Assembly (NCBI GenBank): GCA_964580105.1
Contig: CAZOJJ010000011.1
Coordinates: 1 to 64,000, forward strand
Direction: 5' to 3'
Length of the DNA: 64,000 nucleotides
From: CAZOJJ01 sp964580105
GTDB taxonomy: Bacteria; Bacteroidota; Rhodothermia; Rhodothermales; Rubricoccaceae
The translations under genes and the position numbers were made by a program. The notes beneath the pieces are model-generated. The model worked only from the letters and a program-made list of their open reading frames with translations, searched no databases and was not told the origin of the DNA. Positions 9,025 to 17,353 of this stretch are shown here, one piece after another (position 1 is the stretch's first letter; every line of letters starts with the position of its first letter).

Positions 9025-9639
9025 ATGGCAGCATCCCCCGATATTCTGGAGCACCCGCGCGCCCATGAGGCACAGCGGCATGTGCTCACCATTCTGCCGA
9101 ATAGCACGTACGAAGACTTCGCGGCGCTACCGGAAGGCACGCTGGCCCAGCTCGTCGATGGAGATCTGATCGTGTCGCCTGCTCCCAACCTCAGGCACCA
9201 GAGTAGCGTAGCACGGCTTTCGGCCCGATTGCTCGTGTATGTGGAGGAGCATGGCCTGGGGGCCGTGTTCGAAAGCCCCGTTGATGTACGCCTCGCGCCT
9301 CACCAGGTCGTCCAGCCCGACATCGTGTTCGTGGCCTCGGAGCGGCTGGGGCTCCTCGGCACGCAGGAGATCGAAGGCGCGCCGGACCTCGTGGTCGAGG
9401 TGCTCTCGCCCTCCACGGGCACCTACGACCTCACGCGCAAGCGCCGCCTCTACGAGGAGCACGGCGTGCGTGAGTACTGGATCGTGGACCCGGACGAGGA
9501 AACCGTCGAGGTGCTCGCCCTCACCGAATCCGGCTACGAGTCGGTGCGGCGGCTCCGCCAGGCGGGCACGGCCGCCTCGGTGCTGCTGGCGGGGTTCGCG
9601 GTCGAGGCAGAGCGGCTCTTCGCCCGGCCCGGCGCGTGA
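9025..9639 (+). CDS. Uma2 family protein (DUF820, PD-(D/E)XK nuclease fold)
   Basis: A 204-residue member of the Uma2/DUF820 family, abundant in cyanobacteria and multicellular or environmental bacteria. The core is visible: LVDGDLIVSPAPNLRHQ, then VVQPDIVFVA, PDLVVEVLSPST and a C-terminal Y-x2-HGVREYWIVDP segment. The acidic residues in QPD and VEV correspond to a PD-(D/E)XK-like active site, but the biological role of the family is unknown. The gene stands alone between two repeat or unknown regions. The start at 9025 is the first ATG; a slightly later start is possible. Confidence 0.85.
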   Translation: MAASPDILEHPRAHEAQRHVLTILPNSTYEDFAALPEGTLAQLVDGDLIVSPAPNLRHQSSVARLSARLLVYVEEHGLGAVFESPVDVRLAPHQVVQPDIVFVASERLGLLGTQEIEGAPDLVVEVLSPSTGTYDLTRKRRLYEEHGVREYWIVDPDEETVEVLALTESGYESVRRLRQAGTAASVLLAGFAVEAERLFARPGA

Positions 9640-9820
9640 CGGGAGTGCGCACGGACCCAGGGCGAGACGGTCCGCCGGTCAGGAGCGCCCCGAAGTGGTA
9701 TGGTGGTAGCGTAGGGGAACGCGTCCGTGTCAATGCGAAGGGGTAAAGGGAGGGGTCGCGTACCTGCACACCCTTTGCAAAACAGGGCGCACTCCCTTCC
9801 GGTCCCCAGTCCCACCACCC

Positions 9821-10315
9821 ATGCCCCCCGAGCGCCGTAAGTCCGACGCGTACATCGAGGCGATGCTGCGCGAAGCCGTCACCCACGTCGAGTCCTGCAT
9901 CCGCGGCCCGCTCGAAGACCTCGGCTACACCGGTCCCCACTCCCGCCTCGACCTCTCCGACGGCCAGCACGACTTCCTCGCGGGCTACATCTACGGCGCG
10001 CTCGAACGGCTTCTCGAACTCGGCGAGCTCGACTCCGAGGGCGACGTGGAGACGGCGGCCAACCGGCTCTACGCCCGCCTCCTCGGTCCGTTCGACACCG
10101 AGGACTTCCGGTCGTGGCACATGTGGGTCGTCCGCGAGGGCATCAAGCAGGTGCAGCGCCCGCACGCCATGCTGGGCTACTGCGCCGGGCGCGGCGACAT
10201 CGTGGATCGGCTGCGCTCCGAGCAGTTCCGCGCCGCCCTCGGCCCCGCGCTGGCGAACCTCTCCGGAGGGAGCCGGCCGTCCGGCTTCGCGTCCTCGGGC
10301 GACGGCGGCTACTGA
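9821..10315 (+). CDS. Hypothetical protein, 164 residues
   Basis: No family recognised. The product is soluble and largely helical by composition (YIEAMLREAVTHVESCIRGPLEDLGY, HDFLAGYIYGALERLLELGEL, FRSWHMWVVREGIKQVQ). The C-terminal ~25 residues are Gly/Ser-rich and probably disordered. There is no signal peptide or membrane segment. The ATG directly follows a 181-base intergenic stretch; codon use looks like its neighbours. Its stop lies at the left arm of an inverted repeat (10314-10410). Confidence 0.7.
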   Translation: MPPERRKSDAYIEAMLREAVTHVESCIRGPLEDLGYTGPHSRLDLSDGQHDFLAGYIYGALERLLELGELDSEGDVETAANRLYARLLGPFDTEDFRSWHMWVVREGIKQVQRPHAMLGYCAGRGDIVDRLRSEQFRAALGPALANLSGGSRPSGFASSGDGGY

Positions 10316-10410
10316 CCGAGCGCGAGGGGGTGGGGCGGCTGCCCACGCGGACACCGAGCAGAGCCACGCCGCGTCCGCCCCGGCGGGTCCCTCACCCCCC
10401 GCGCTCGGTC
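10314..10410. repeat. Long-loop inverted repeat after the hypothetical gene
   Basis: Left arm 10314-10332 (gaccgagcgcg, then a G-run and gtg) pairs with right arm 10393-10410 (cacc, a C-run, then cgcgctcggtc) across a ~60-base loop. It may be a termination structure of the upstream gene; there is no U-tract. Confidence 0.5.
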
Positions 10411-10460
10411 GGATCCGATCCCCGGGCGATGCGTAGCCCTGCGGCTCACCCCGTCTCCGC

Positions 10461-11663
10461 ATGCTCGCCCCGTCGCCCGCCTCACTCGATCCCGCCGTCC
10501 TCCGCGCGCACGGCACGGTCTGGCTCGACACGGCCCGGCCCGAGGCCGAGGGCGCAAACGCGCGCGGGCGGCTCTTCACGGAGCCGGAGACGATCCTGAC
10601 GGCCCGGGCGGCGCGCGAGGTCGAGCCGCTCCTCGCCGGCCTCGACGCGCACCTCGCTGCGGGGCGCTACGTGGCGGGTTTCCTGGCCTACGAGGCGGGC
10701 TACGCTCTGGAGCCCGGCCTCTTCGCGGCGCCCGAAGACGGCCTCCTCGGGTGGTTCGGCGTCTATGACGCACCCGCCGAGGTGGACGGGGCGCAGGCCG
10801 AGGCTGCGTTGGCGGCGGCGGCGCCCGCCGGGATTCGGGACGCCCGTTTCGCGCTCGACCGGGCGGACTACCGCGAGCGCATCGCGGCCATCCGCGCGCT
10901 CATTCGGGAGGGGGACGTCTACCAGATCAACCTCACGGCGCCCGTCCGCTTCCGCCTCGACGGCGATCCGCTCGGGCTCTACCGGTCGCTACGGGACCGC
11001 CAGCGCGTCCCGTACGGCGCCGTCTTGAACGTGGAGGACGCGCGCGTCCTTTCGCTCACCCCCGAGCTGTTCTTCCGCATCGACTCGGGTGCTTCGCGGC
11101 GGACGCTGACGACGCGTCCGATGAAAGGGACGGTCCGCCGGGGGGCCTCGCCCGCGGAAGACGACCGGCTGGCCGAGGCGCTCGCGGCCGACCCGAAGAA
11201 CCGGGCAGAGAACCTGATGATCGTGGACCTGCTGCGGAACGACCTCAGCCGCCTCGCCGCGCCCGGCGGCGTGCGCGTGCCGCGCCTGTTCGAGACCACC
11301 CGCTATGAGACGGTCATCCAGATGACCTCGACGGTCGAGGCCACGCTTCGCGACGGCGTGACGCTGGGCGAGACGCTTCGCGCCCTGTTCCCGTGCGGCT
11401 CGGTGACGGGCGCGCCCAAGCTCCGCGCGATGCAGCGCATCCGCGAGCTGGAGGACGGTCCGCGCGGCGTCTACTGCGGTGCCATCGGGTACGCTGCGCC
11501 GGACGGCTCGGCCGTGTTCAGCGTGCCCATCCGCACCGCCGTCGTCCGCGATGGCGAAGGCGTCCTCGGCGTGGGCAGCGGCGTGGTGTGGGACTCCGGG
11601 GCCGACGCGGAGTACGACGAGTGCCTCCTCAAAGCCGCGTTCCTGACCGGCCTCGCGTCGTGA
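10461..11663 (+). CDS. pabB: Aminodeoxychorismate synthase component I
   Basis: Chorismate-binding enzyme that forms 4-amino-4-deoxychorismate for folate synthesis. The 400-residue product is shorter than anthranilate synthase TrpE (~500), as expected for PabB. It has GFLAYEAGYALE in the N-terminal half and the chorismate-site signature in the second half (YQINLT, TRPMKGTVRRG, RAENLMIVDLLRNDLSR, FPCGSVTGAPKLRAMQ, PIRTAVV). It overlaps the class IV aminotransferase gene by 4 bp (GTGA), which supports the PABA rather than tryptophan assignment. No glutamine amidotransferase partner (PabA) is in the window. Confidence 0.9.
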   Translation: MLAPSPASLDPAVLRAHGTVWLDTARPEAEGANARGRLFTEPETILTARAAREVEPLLAGLDAHLAAGRYVAGFLAYEAGYALEPGLFAAPEDGLLGWFGVYDAPAEVDGAQAEAALAAAAPAGIRDARFALDRADYRERIAAIRALIREGDVYQINLTAPVRFRLDGDPLGLYRSLRDRQRVPYGAVLNVEDARVLSLTPELFFRIDSGASRRTLTTRPMKGTVRRGASPAEDDRLAEALAADPKNRAENLMIVDLLRNDLSRLAAPGGVRVPRLFETTRYETVIQMTSTVEATLRDGVTLGETLRALFPCGSVTGAPKLRAMQRIRELEDGPRGVYCGAIGYAAPDGSAVFSVPIRTAVVRDGEGVLGVGSGVVWDSGADAEYDECLLKAAFLTGLAS

Positions 11664-12346
11664 TCGAGGAGCCGAAGCAGAGGGCACAGCCCGTGGGGCT
11701 GATCGAGACGATGCAGGCCGACCGAGGCCACATCGCCTTCCTCGCCACGCATCTCGCGCGGCTGGCCGCTTCGGCGGAGGCCTTCGGCTACCCCTTCGAC
11801 CGGGACGACGCCGCACGGATTATCGAGGCGCACGTGGCACTCCGGGCCGCCGAGGGGACGTGGCGGGTGACGCTCACCCTCTGGCCCGACGGTACGCCCG
11901 ATCTGCGCTTCGTACCGCTCGACGACGCGCCCTTTCGGACGGCCCTCGTCTACCCGGAGCCGCTTACGGAGGCGGGCACGTGGCGGTGCCGGTTCAAGAC
12001 GACCGAGCGGGACCACTACGAGTACCCGCTCCGCTGGGCGCAGGAGCGCGGCGCCGACGAGGCGATCCTCCTCAACGCCCGCGGTGAGGTGATGGACGGG
12101 ACGCGCTCGACGGTCTGGGTGCGGCGGGGTGAGGTCATGCTGACTCCCCCGCTGTCGGCAGGTGGACTACCCGGCGTCTTCAGGCATCGCTATCTCCAGA
12201 GCGCTCCGACGGTGCGCGAAGCCACCCTCACCATCGACGACCTACGCACGGCGGACGAGGTCTGCCTGTCCAATGCGCTGCGCAGGATGATGCCGGTCAC
12301 GCTTCTAGCGCTGGAGGACGGCGGAACGGTTGCCCGAAACGGATGA
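11660..12346 (+). CDS. pabC: Aminotransferase class IV, probable aminodeoxychorismate lyase
   Basis: PLP enzyme, probably eliminating pyruvate from aminodeoxychorismate to give 4-aminobenzoate. The GTG start at 11660 overlaps the pabB stop (GTGA) and gives 228 residues. Fold-type IV features are visible: HLARLAASAEAFGYP, CRFKTTERDHYEYPLRWAQERGADEAILLN with the lysine expected to bind PLP, EVMDGTRSTVWVRRG, TPPLSAGGLPGVFRHRYL, and a C-terminal DEVCLSNALRRMMPV. Branched-chain or D-amino-acid aminotransferases share the fold; the coupling to pabB decides the call. Confidence 0.85.
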   Translation: MIEEPKQRAQPVGLIETMQADRGHIAFLATHLARLAASAEAFGYPFDRDDAARIIEAHVALRAAEGTWRVTLTLWPDGTPDLRFVPLDDAPFRTALVYPEPLTEAGTWRCRFKTTERDHYEYPLRWAQERGADEAILLNARGEVMDGTRSTVWVRRGEVMLTPPLSAGGLPGVFRHRYLQSAPTVREATLTIDDLRTADEVCLSNALRRMMPVTLLALEDGGTVARNG

Positions 12347-12436
12347 GTGTCGGTGCGCGAACCGACCGCCTTTGAAACCGCGCCCGGGGTTGGTGGGTGC
12401 TACGCGTTCCCGCCCTTCTCGCCATCCCCTCCTCCC

Positions 12437-13051
12437 ATGCAAGGCATCCTCGACTCCCTAGCCCAGCACCTCGGCGGCGCCCAGATGGACCAGCTCGCCC
12501 GGGCCATCGGCGCCGACCCGCAGCAGACGCAGAAGGCGGTGTCGGCCGCGCTGCCCGCGTTGCTGACGCAGCTCAACCGCAACGCGAACTCGGCCGAAGG
12601 CGCCGGCGCCCTCGCCTCGGCGCTCCAGCGGGACCACGACGGCTCCCTCCTCGACAACCTCGGCGGCTTCCTGAGCGGGGCCGTCGGCGGGAAGCAGGCC
12701 GACGGAGCGGGCATCCTCGGCCACGTCCTCGGCGGCCAGCGCACGCCGGTCGAGGAGGGCATCAGCCGGGCGTCCGGCCTCGACCGCGGCAAGGTGGCGC
12801 AGCTCCTCGCGCTGCTGGCGCCCGTCGTCATGGCCGCCCTCGGCCGCCAGCAGCGGCAGGCCGGGCTCGACCCCGCCGGCCTCTCGGGCCTGCTCGGGCA
12901 GGAGGCGCAGCGCGCCCGCCGCGAGGCCCCCGCCGGCCTCCTCGGCGCCCTCGGCGGCTTCCTCGACCGCGACGGCGACGGCGACTTCAAGGACGACCTG
13001 CTGCAGCAGGGTACGGCTGCTCTCGGCTCGCTCTTCGGGAAGAAGCGGTAG
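12437..13051 (+). CDS. DUF937 domain protein
   Basis: A 204-residue protein of the DUF937 family, found in many bacteria with no established function. The family core is visible: MQGILDSLAQHLGG, then ADPQQTQKAVSAALPALLTQL, and Gly-rich helices LDNLGGFLSGAVGG and GILGHVLGG. The C-terminal GFLDRDGDGDFKDDLLQ resembles a calcium-binding dockerin/EF-hand-like loop followed by a short lysine-rich end. No signal peptide. The start at 12437 follows a pyrimidine-rich leader; a longer reading upstream is low-complexity and unlikely. Confidence 0.85.
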   Translation: MQGILDSLAQHLGGAQMDQLARAIGADPQQTQKAVSAALPALLTQLNRNANSAEGAGALASALQRDHDGSLLDNLGGFLSGAVGGKQADGAGILGHVLGGQRTPVEEGISRASGLDRGKVAQLLALLAPVVMAALGRQQRQAGLDPAGLSGLLGQEAQRARREAPAGLLGALGGFLDRDGDGDFKDDLLQQGTAALGSLFGKKR

Positions 13052-13060
13052 GCGAGCGAG

Positions 13061-13137
13061 AAGGTAGGAAGGTGAGAACGTGTGAAGGTGGGGGGCTCGT
13101 GCGTCCCAGCCTTCCAACGCGCCGGCCTTCCTACTTT
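13061..13137. promoter_or_regulatory. Purine/pyrimidine hairpin in the ppk2 leader
   Basis: The purine-rich word aaggtaggaagg (13061-13072) can pair with the pyrimidine-rich ccttcctacttt (13126-13137), 11 of 12 positions plus a G-U. It lies just upstream of ppk2, in the same arrangement as the element ahead of deoC (49897-49956). Regulatory role is inference. Confidence 0.4.
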
Positions 13138-13166
13138 TCAAGGGTCCAACCTTTCAGCCTCCCCCC

Positions 13167-13997
13167 GTGCACATCGACACCGAGCGGTATCGCATCCGGC
13201 CGGGCGAGGCCGTCCGCCTCGCCGAGCGCGCCACCGACGACACCCAGGGCTACACCGAGGCCGAGCACGAGGAGGCCGCCGCCGCCCTCCTCGAGGCGCT
13301 GACGGAGGAGTCCGACGTGCTCCAGGAGCGGCTCTACGCCGAGTCGAAGCGGTCGCTCCTCGTCGTGTTCCAGGCGATGGACGCAGGCGGCAAGGACTCC
13401 ACCATCCGCAAGGTGTTCAGCGGGCTCAACCCGCAGGGCGTCCGCGTCTGGAACTTCAAGGCGCCGACGCCCACCGAACTGGCGCACGACTTCCTCTGGC
13501 GCGTCCACCGCCGCGTTCCGGGCGACGGCTACATCGGCGTGTTCAACCGTTCGCACTACGAGGACGTGCTCGTCGTACGCGTCCACGGCCTGGCCTCGGA
13601 GGAAACCATCGAGCGGCGCTACGACCACATCAACGCGTTCGAGCGGCTGCTCCACGACGAGGGCACACGCATCGTCAAGGTTCTGCTTCACGTCTCGAAG
13701 GACTTCCAGCTGGAGCGCTTCCGAAACCGGCTGGCGAAGCCCGACAAACACTGGAAGTTCAACCCCGCCGATCTGAAGGAGCGCGACCGATGGGACGACT
13801 ACCGGCGCGCCTTCGAGATCGCCCTGGAACGAACCTCCACCGAGCACGCGCCCTGGTACGTCATCCCCGCCGAGGAGCGCTGGTTCCGCGACGTCGTGGT
13901 GGCGACGATCCTCCGCGACACGCTGCGCGACATGGACCCGCAGTATCCCGAGCCCACGTTCGACCCCGCCTCCTACCCGCCCGAATCCCTCCGATGA
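13167..13997 (+). CDS. ppk2: Polyphosphate kinase 2 family protein
   Basis: Uses polyphosphate to phosphorylate nucleotides, or the reverse. The 276-residue single-domain form shows Walker A (DAGGKDST, K76), the lid/Walker B region (NRSHYEDVLVVRVH), ERLLHDEGTRIVKVLLHVSKDFQLERFRNRL and the KHWKFNPADLKERDRWDDY block that is diagnostic of PPK2. AMP-, ADP- or dual-specific forms cannot be told apart by eye. The start is GTG at 13167. It overlaps the VOC gene by 4 bp (ATGA). With PPK1 (60597) and the polyphosphate glucokinase (51392) it forms a dispersed polyphosphate set. Confidence 0.93.
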   Translation: MHIDTERYRIRPGEAVRLAERATDDTQGYTEAEHEEAAAALLEALTEESDVLQERLYAESKRSLLVVFQAMDAGGKDSTIRKVFSGLNPQGVRVWNFKAPTPTELAHDFLWRVHRRVPGDGYIGVFNRSHYEDVLVVRVHGLASEETIERRYDHINAFERLLHDEGTRIVKVLLHVSKDFQLERFRNRLAKPDKHWKFNPADLKERDRWDDYRRAFEIALERTSTEHAPWYVIPAEERWFRDVVVATILRDTLRDMDPQYPEPTFDPASYPPESLR

Positions 13998-14356
13998 GCA
14001 GCATCCCGTTCCTGGGCCTCCGTACGGCCATTTATCGCACCGACGCCCTCGACGCGCTCAAGCGCTGGTACATCGGCGTCCTCGGAAAGGAGCCGTATTT
14101 CGACGAGCCGTTCTACGTCGGCTTCGACGTGGGGGGCTACGAGCTGGGCCTCGTGCCCGCCGAGGCGGGCGGTGCCGTGGACGCCTACTGGGGCGTGGAC
14201 GACGCCGACGCGGCCTTCGAGGCGCTCGTGGAAGCCGGCGCCGAACCCCTCGAAGCGGTGCACGACGTGGGTGGGGGCATCCGCCTCGGTACCGTGCGCG
14301 ACCCGGCCGGAAACACACTCGGGGTCATCTTCAACCCGCACTTCCGGAGGCGGTAG
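13994..14356 (+). CDS. VOC (glyoxalase/bleomycin-resistance) superfamily protein
   Basis: A 120-residue single-module vicinal-oxygen-chelate protein. Visible landmarks are FLGLRTAIYRTDALDALKRWYIGVLGKEPYFDE, GGYELGLVP, VDDADAAFEALVEAGAEPLEAVHDVGGGIRLGTVRDPAGNTLGVIFNP. The last segment is the usual GNxxG metal-side strand. Substrate is unknown. The ATG overlaps the ppk2 stop (ATGA), so it is translationally coupled. Its 3' end overlaps the convergent kinase gene by 26 bp. Confidence 0.85.
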   Translation: MSSIPFLGLRTAIYRTDALDALKRWYIGVLGKEPYFDEPFYVGFDVGGYELGLVPAEAGGAVDAYWGVDDADAAFEALVEAGAEPLEAVHDVGGGIRLGTVRDPAGNTLGVIFNPHFRRR

Positions 14357-15257
14357 CGGCGAGTCGCCGGGCCATCCGAACGGCCGCCGCGACGGGCTCC
14401 GTCTCGCACACGGAGAGCCGCCAGTCGGGGAGGTGGCGCTCCAGCGCGGCCAGCAGGCTCGTGCGATACGTCGCCTCGTGCGTCAATCCGCCGAGGAGGG
14501 CGGCGCGCTTCTCGATCCGGCCGTCGGCGCGCGTGGCGAGCCAGGCGGCCTGCACGGCGAGGGCGTTGGTCTCGCGGAGGAGAATCGAGGAGGCCACCCA
14601 GTCCTCGGCCTCGGCGGCGGCGAGGAAGAGCGGCGCGAGGCGGGCGAAGTCGCCGTCGTCGGCGTAGGTCCAGTCGAGGAGCGCTTCGAGGGCGTCGAGG
14701 CCGTGGGCCTCGGCGAGCGCCTCGGTAAGCGCCGTGGGCGGGCCGCCGTCGAAGGCGGCGGCGGCGGCGCGGAGGGCGGCGCGGCCGAGGGCGGTGCCGC
14801 TGGCGTCGTCGCCGAGGCGGTAGCCCCAGCCGCCCGCGCGGAGAATGTCCGAGGGTTGTTCGTCGGTGTCCGTCGTCCGGCCGACGACCACCGAGCCCGT
14901 CCCGGCGATGACCACCACGCCGCTGCCGTCGCCGAAGGCGGCCTGGAGCGCGAGGTCGGCGTCGTGGGTGACGAGCAGCGGCGCGTCGAACCCGAGGCGG
15001 CGTGCGAGCGCATCGGACAGGGTGCCGCTGCCGTCGTCCGCCCCCGCCACGCCCGCGCAGATGCCCCCGACGGCTTGGCCGGGATGGGCGCCGAGCGCCT
15101 CGCGGATGAGGTCCTCCAGCACCGCGGCGGTCCGGTCGAGCCCGTCGCGGCGAAGGTTGACGCCGGGACCGGTGAAGGACCGTGGGGCCGGGCCGCCTTC
15201 GGCCATCAGTGCCGTCTTGGAGCCGCCCGCATCGAGGCCGAGGAAGAGGAGGCTCAC
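14331..15257 (-). CDS. BadF/BadG/BcrA/BcrD-type ATPase, probable N-acetylglucosamine kinase
   Basis: ASKHA-fold sugar kinase relative of 308 residues. The phosphate-1 loop LGLDAGGSKTALM starts the protein. GVAGADDGSG, DADLALQAAFGDGSGVVVIAGTGSVVVG and GGWGYRLGDDASGTALGRAALRA match the GlcNAc-kinase/BadF family, and the C-terminal half is helical. Benzoyl-CoA reductase activators need cysteine clusters, which are absent, so a sugar kinase such as for recycled GlcNAc is more likely. The GTG start overlaps the stop of the upstream penicillin-acylase-like gene (GTGA). Confidence 0.8.
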   Translation of the reverse strand: MSLLFLGLDAGGSKTALMAEGGPAPRSFTGPGVNLRRDGLDRTAAVLEDLIREALGAHPGQAVGGICAGVAGADDGSGTLSDALARRLGFDAPLLVTHDADLALQAAFGDGSGVVVIAGTGSVVVGRTTDTDEQPSDILRAGGWGYRLGDDASGTALGRAALRAAAAAFDGGPPTALTEALAEAHGLDALEALLDWTYADDGDFARLAPLFLAAAEAEDWVASSILLRETNALAVQAAWLATRADGRIEKRAALLGGLTHEATYRTSLLAALERHLPDWRLSVCETEPVAAAVRMARRLAATASGSAG

Positions 15258-17353
15258 GGTTCGTCGGGGCGGAGTGCGAGCGGGGCGGTGAGGGGCGCGT
15301 TGCGGCGGATGAGGCGGGGCACGTCGGGCTCCGTTGCGGTGCGCGCCAGAAAATCGCCCGGGCGGATGACCGAGTGGCGGACCGTCAGCGCGTCCCAGTC
15401 GGTCGTCGTGGTCCAGGCGGTCCATACGGCGGGAGCGGGGGGCTCACCGAAGACGAGCGACGGGCCGACCTGGAGCGCCGTCGGGTGCCCGCCCGGCGAA
15501 CGAGCGAGGGGCCCGTACCGCGAGTGGGGCAGGCCGCCGGTCGCCCCGGCGGAGTCCGAGATCGGATAGTACCGGGCGCCGGGCTGGACGTTGGCCCAGC
15601 GCCAGCCGCTCGGTCGGTCGCCGTAGCGGTCCCGCAAGATGGCGACGGCGATGCGGAGCGTCTGGTGGAGGAGGAGCCGGTTCGTGGAGTCGGACGGGGC
15701 GGGGAGCGCGCCGGTGACGCTGCGGTGGGCGTCGAGCCACGTCTCGTAGATCGACGCGCCGATGGCGTCCTCGGAGTAGGCGTGGTCCCAGCTCAGGAGG
15801 TACGCGTAGGGGTCCTTGAGGTCGCGCCGCAGCGAGTCGCGGTGGCCGAGGGCGCGGAGGAGGCCCGGCAGGCGCGCGGCGGCCCACGCGCTGTAGGCGT
15901 CGGCCGTGAGCGCTTCGGGAGTCAGCGCGGCGGCGCGCGCCGAGTCCGGGGCGGTCAGGCGCACCGCGAGGTGGTCGGCCGCGAAGCGCGCCAGCGAGTC
16001 GGCGGCGACGAACACGCCGCCGGGCACTTCGCGCCGGAGGGGCGGTGCGCCGAGGACGGTCGAGGCGCCCTCGCGCGTCGCGACGAGCCCGTCGCCCCGG
16101 ATGAGGCGGAAGGGCGGCGGCGCTTCTCCGGAGAGGAGCGCCCGCCACGCGCCGAGGTCGGTTCCCTCGGCGAAGCCGCGCCACTGGATCTGCCAGGCCC
16201 GAGGCGGCGGCGCGGTCGTCGGAGGGACGGTCACCGAGTCCGTCGCGAATGAATCCGCCGCGAGTGAATCCACGCGGAGCGTGTCTACGGGGGGGCGGGC
16301 AGGCCGGGCCGCCTCGGCGGCGCGGAGGAAGAGGCTGGTCGAGTCGCGGTAGATGACGAGGAGGGTCTCGTTGCCCTCGCGGTCCACGAGGCGGTCGTGG
16401 ACGGGCGGTGGGAGCGGGCCGTCGGCCGGGCCGGAGCGGACGTCGGAGGTGAGGAAGACGGTCCAGGAGCGGGCGTCGTCCTGGCCGGCCGGGAGCATCA
16501 GCGTGCCCGGGACGGTCGCGGCGAGGGCGCTCCGGCCATTCAGGCGGAGCGTCACCGGCTGGATCAGCGGGAGGGCCGAGGCGCCGTAGGCGAGCTGCTG
16601 GACGACCGTCGTGCCGCCGTCGCCGAGGGCGGCCGCCCAGGCGCGCGACTGCGCCGCGCCGTCGAGGCGGAGCGTTGCGCGGTAGAGCGAATCGGTGCGG
16701 GCAAACGCGGCGAGCGTGCCGTCGGCGAAGGGCGGCGGCGCGAGGCGGGGCGTCCCCATCCACGCGATCAGCCGCTCGACGGCCAGGGCGTGCCACGGCT
16801 CCCACGCCTCGGCCTCCACGTCGAGGAAGACGAACTCGTCGCGCTGGGCGACGGCCGCCTCGCCCAGCGCGCGGTTGACGCCGAGGGCGTAGGCGTCGAG
16901 GAGGGCGCGCTCGGCGCTCGGGAGGGCGCGGTACGTCTGCTGCGCCAGCGCGGCGAAGCCGAGGTACCGCGCGTGCCGGTCGAGTTCGCGCCAGGAGGGG
17001 CCGAACCACGCGGCCATCCGGCCGAGGGCGACCTGCCGCCAGAGCGCCATCGCCCAGGCGTGGTCGGCGGTGTGGGCGTAGCCGAGCGCCGCCATCAGGT
17101 CGGTCTCCGTCGCCGCCTCGGCGATCACGTCGCCCGCCTCGGTCCAGCCGACGGCGGTGGGCCGGGTGAGGCCGTCGAGCGTGAGCCGCCCCGAGCGGCG
17201 CGGCTCCGTGCCGTAGGCGAGCAGCCCCACGAGCACCGCCACGACGAGGAGCAGGGCGGCGAGGAGGCCGAGGGCGGCGAGGAGGCGGGAGGCGAGGCGG
17301 CGGGGCACGGCGGCGGAAAGGTAGGGCGCGGGCGAGAACGAGCGGTCAGGCAA
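15254..17353 (-). CDS. Penicillin acylase (S45) family-like protein, nucleophile motif not conserved
   Basis: A 699-residue protein with one N-terminal membrane segment (ASRLLAALGLLAALLLVVAVLVGLL), so probably anchored with a periplasmic body. The family's N-terminal block is clear: ALGYAHTADHAWAMALWRQVALGRMAAWFG and LLDAYALGVNRAL. The part usually starting the beta chain (S-N-x-W-x-x-x-G) instead reads ALGDGGTTVVQQLAYG, followed by the expected ATVPGT and ARSWTVFLTSDV. The autocatalytic serine is therefore absent or replaced by threonine. QWRGFAEGTDLGAW, SWDHAYSEDAIGASIYETW and the C-terminal block are recognisable. Acylase activity is doubtful. It overlaps the polX-like gene by 8 bp and the kinase gene by 4 bp. 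Confidence 0.75.
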   Translation of the reverse strand: MPDRSFSPAPYLSAAVPRRLASRLLAALGLLAALLLVVAVLVGLLAYGTEPRRSGRLTLDGLTRPTAVGWTEAGDVIAEAATETDLMAALGYAHTADHAWAMALWRQVALGRMAAWFGPSWRELDRHARYLGFAALAQQTYRALPSAERALLDAYALGVNRALGEAAVAQRDEFVFLDVEAEAWEPWHALAVERLIAWMGTPRLAPPPFADGTLAAFARTDSLYRATLRLDGAAQSRAWAAALGDGGTTVVQQLAYGASALPLIQPVTLRLNGRSALAATVPGTLMLPAGQDDARSWTVFLTSDVRSGPADGPLPPPVHDRLVDREGNETLLVIYRDSTSLFLRAAEAARPARPPVDTLRVDSLAADSFATDSVTVPPTTAPPPRAWQIQWRGFAEGTDLGAWRALLSGEAPPPFRLIRGDGLVATREGASTVLGAPPLRREVPGGVFVAADSLARFAADHLAVRLTAPDSARAAALTPEALTADAYSAWAAARLPGLLRALGHRDSLRRDLKDPYAYLLSWDHAYSEDAIGASIYETWLDAHRSVTGALPAPSDSTNRLLLHQTLRIAVAILRDRYGDRPSGWRWANVQPGARYYPISDSAGATGGLPHSRYGPLARSPGGHPTALQVGPSLVFGEPPAPAVWTAWTTTTDWDALTVRHSVIRPGDFLARTATEPDVPRLIRRNAPLTAPLALRPDEP

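Noticed and set aside
9640..9820. tRNA or structured RNA gene in the 181-base gap
   Set aside because: No T-loop-like GGTTCGAATCC or cloverleaf pairing was found; only GC-rich unique sequence.
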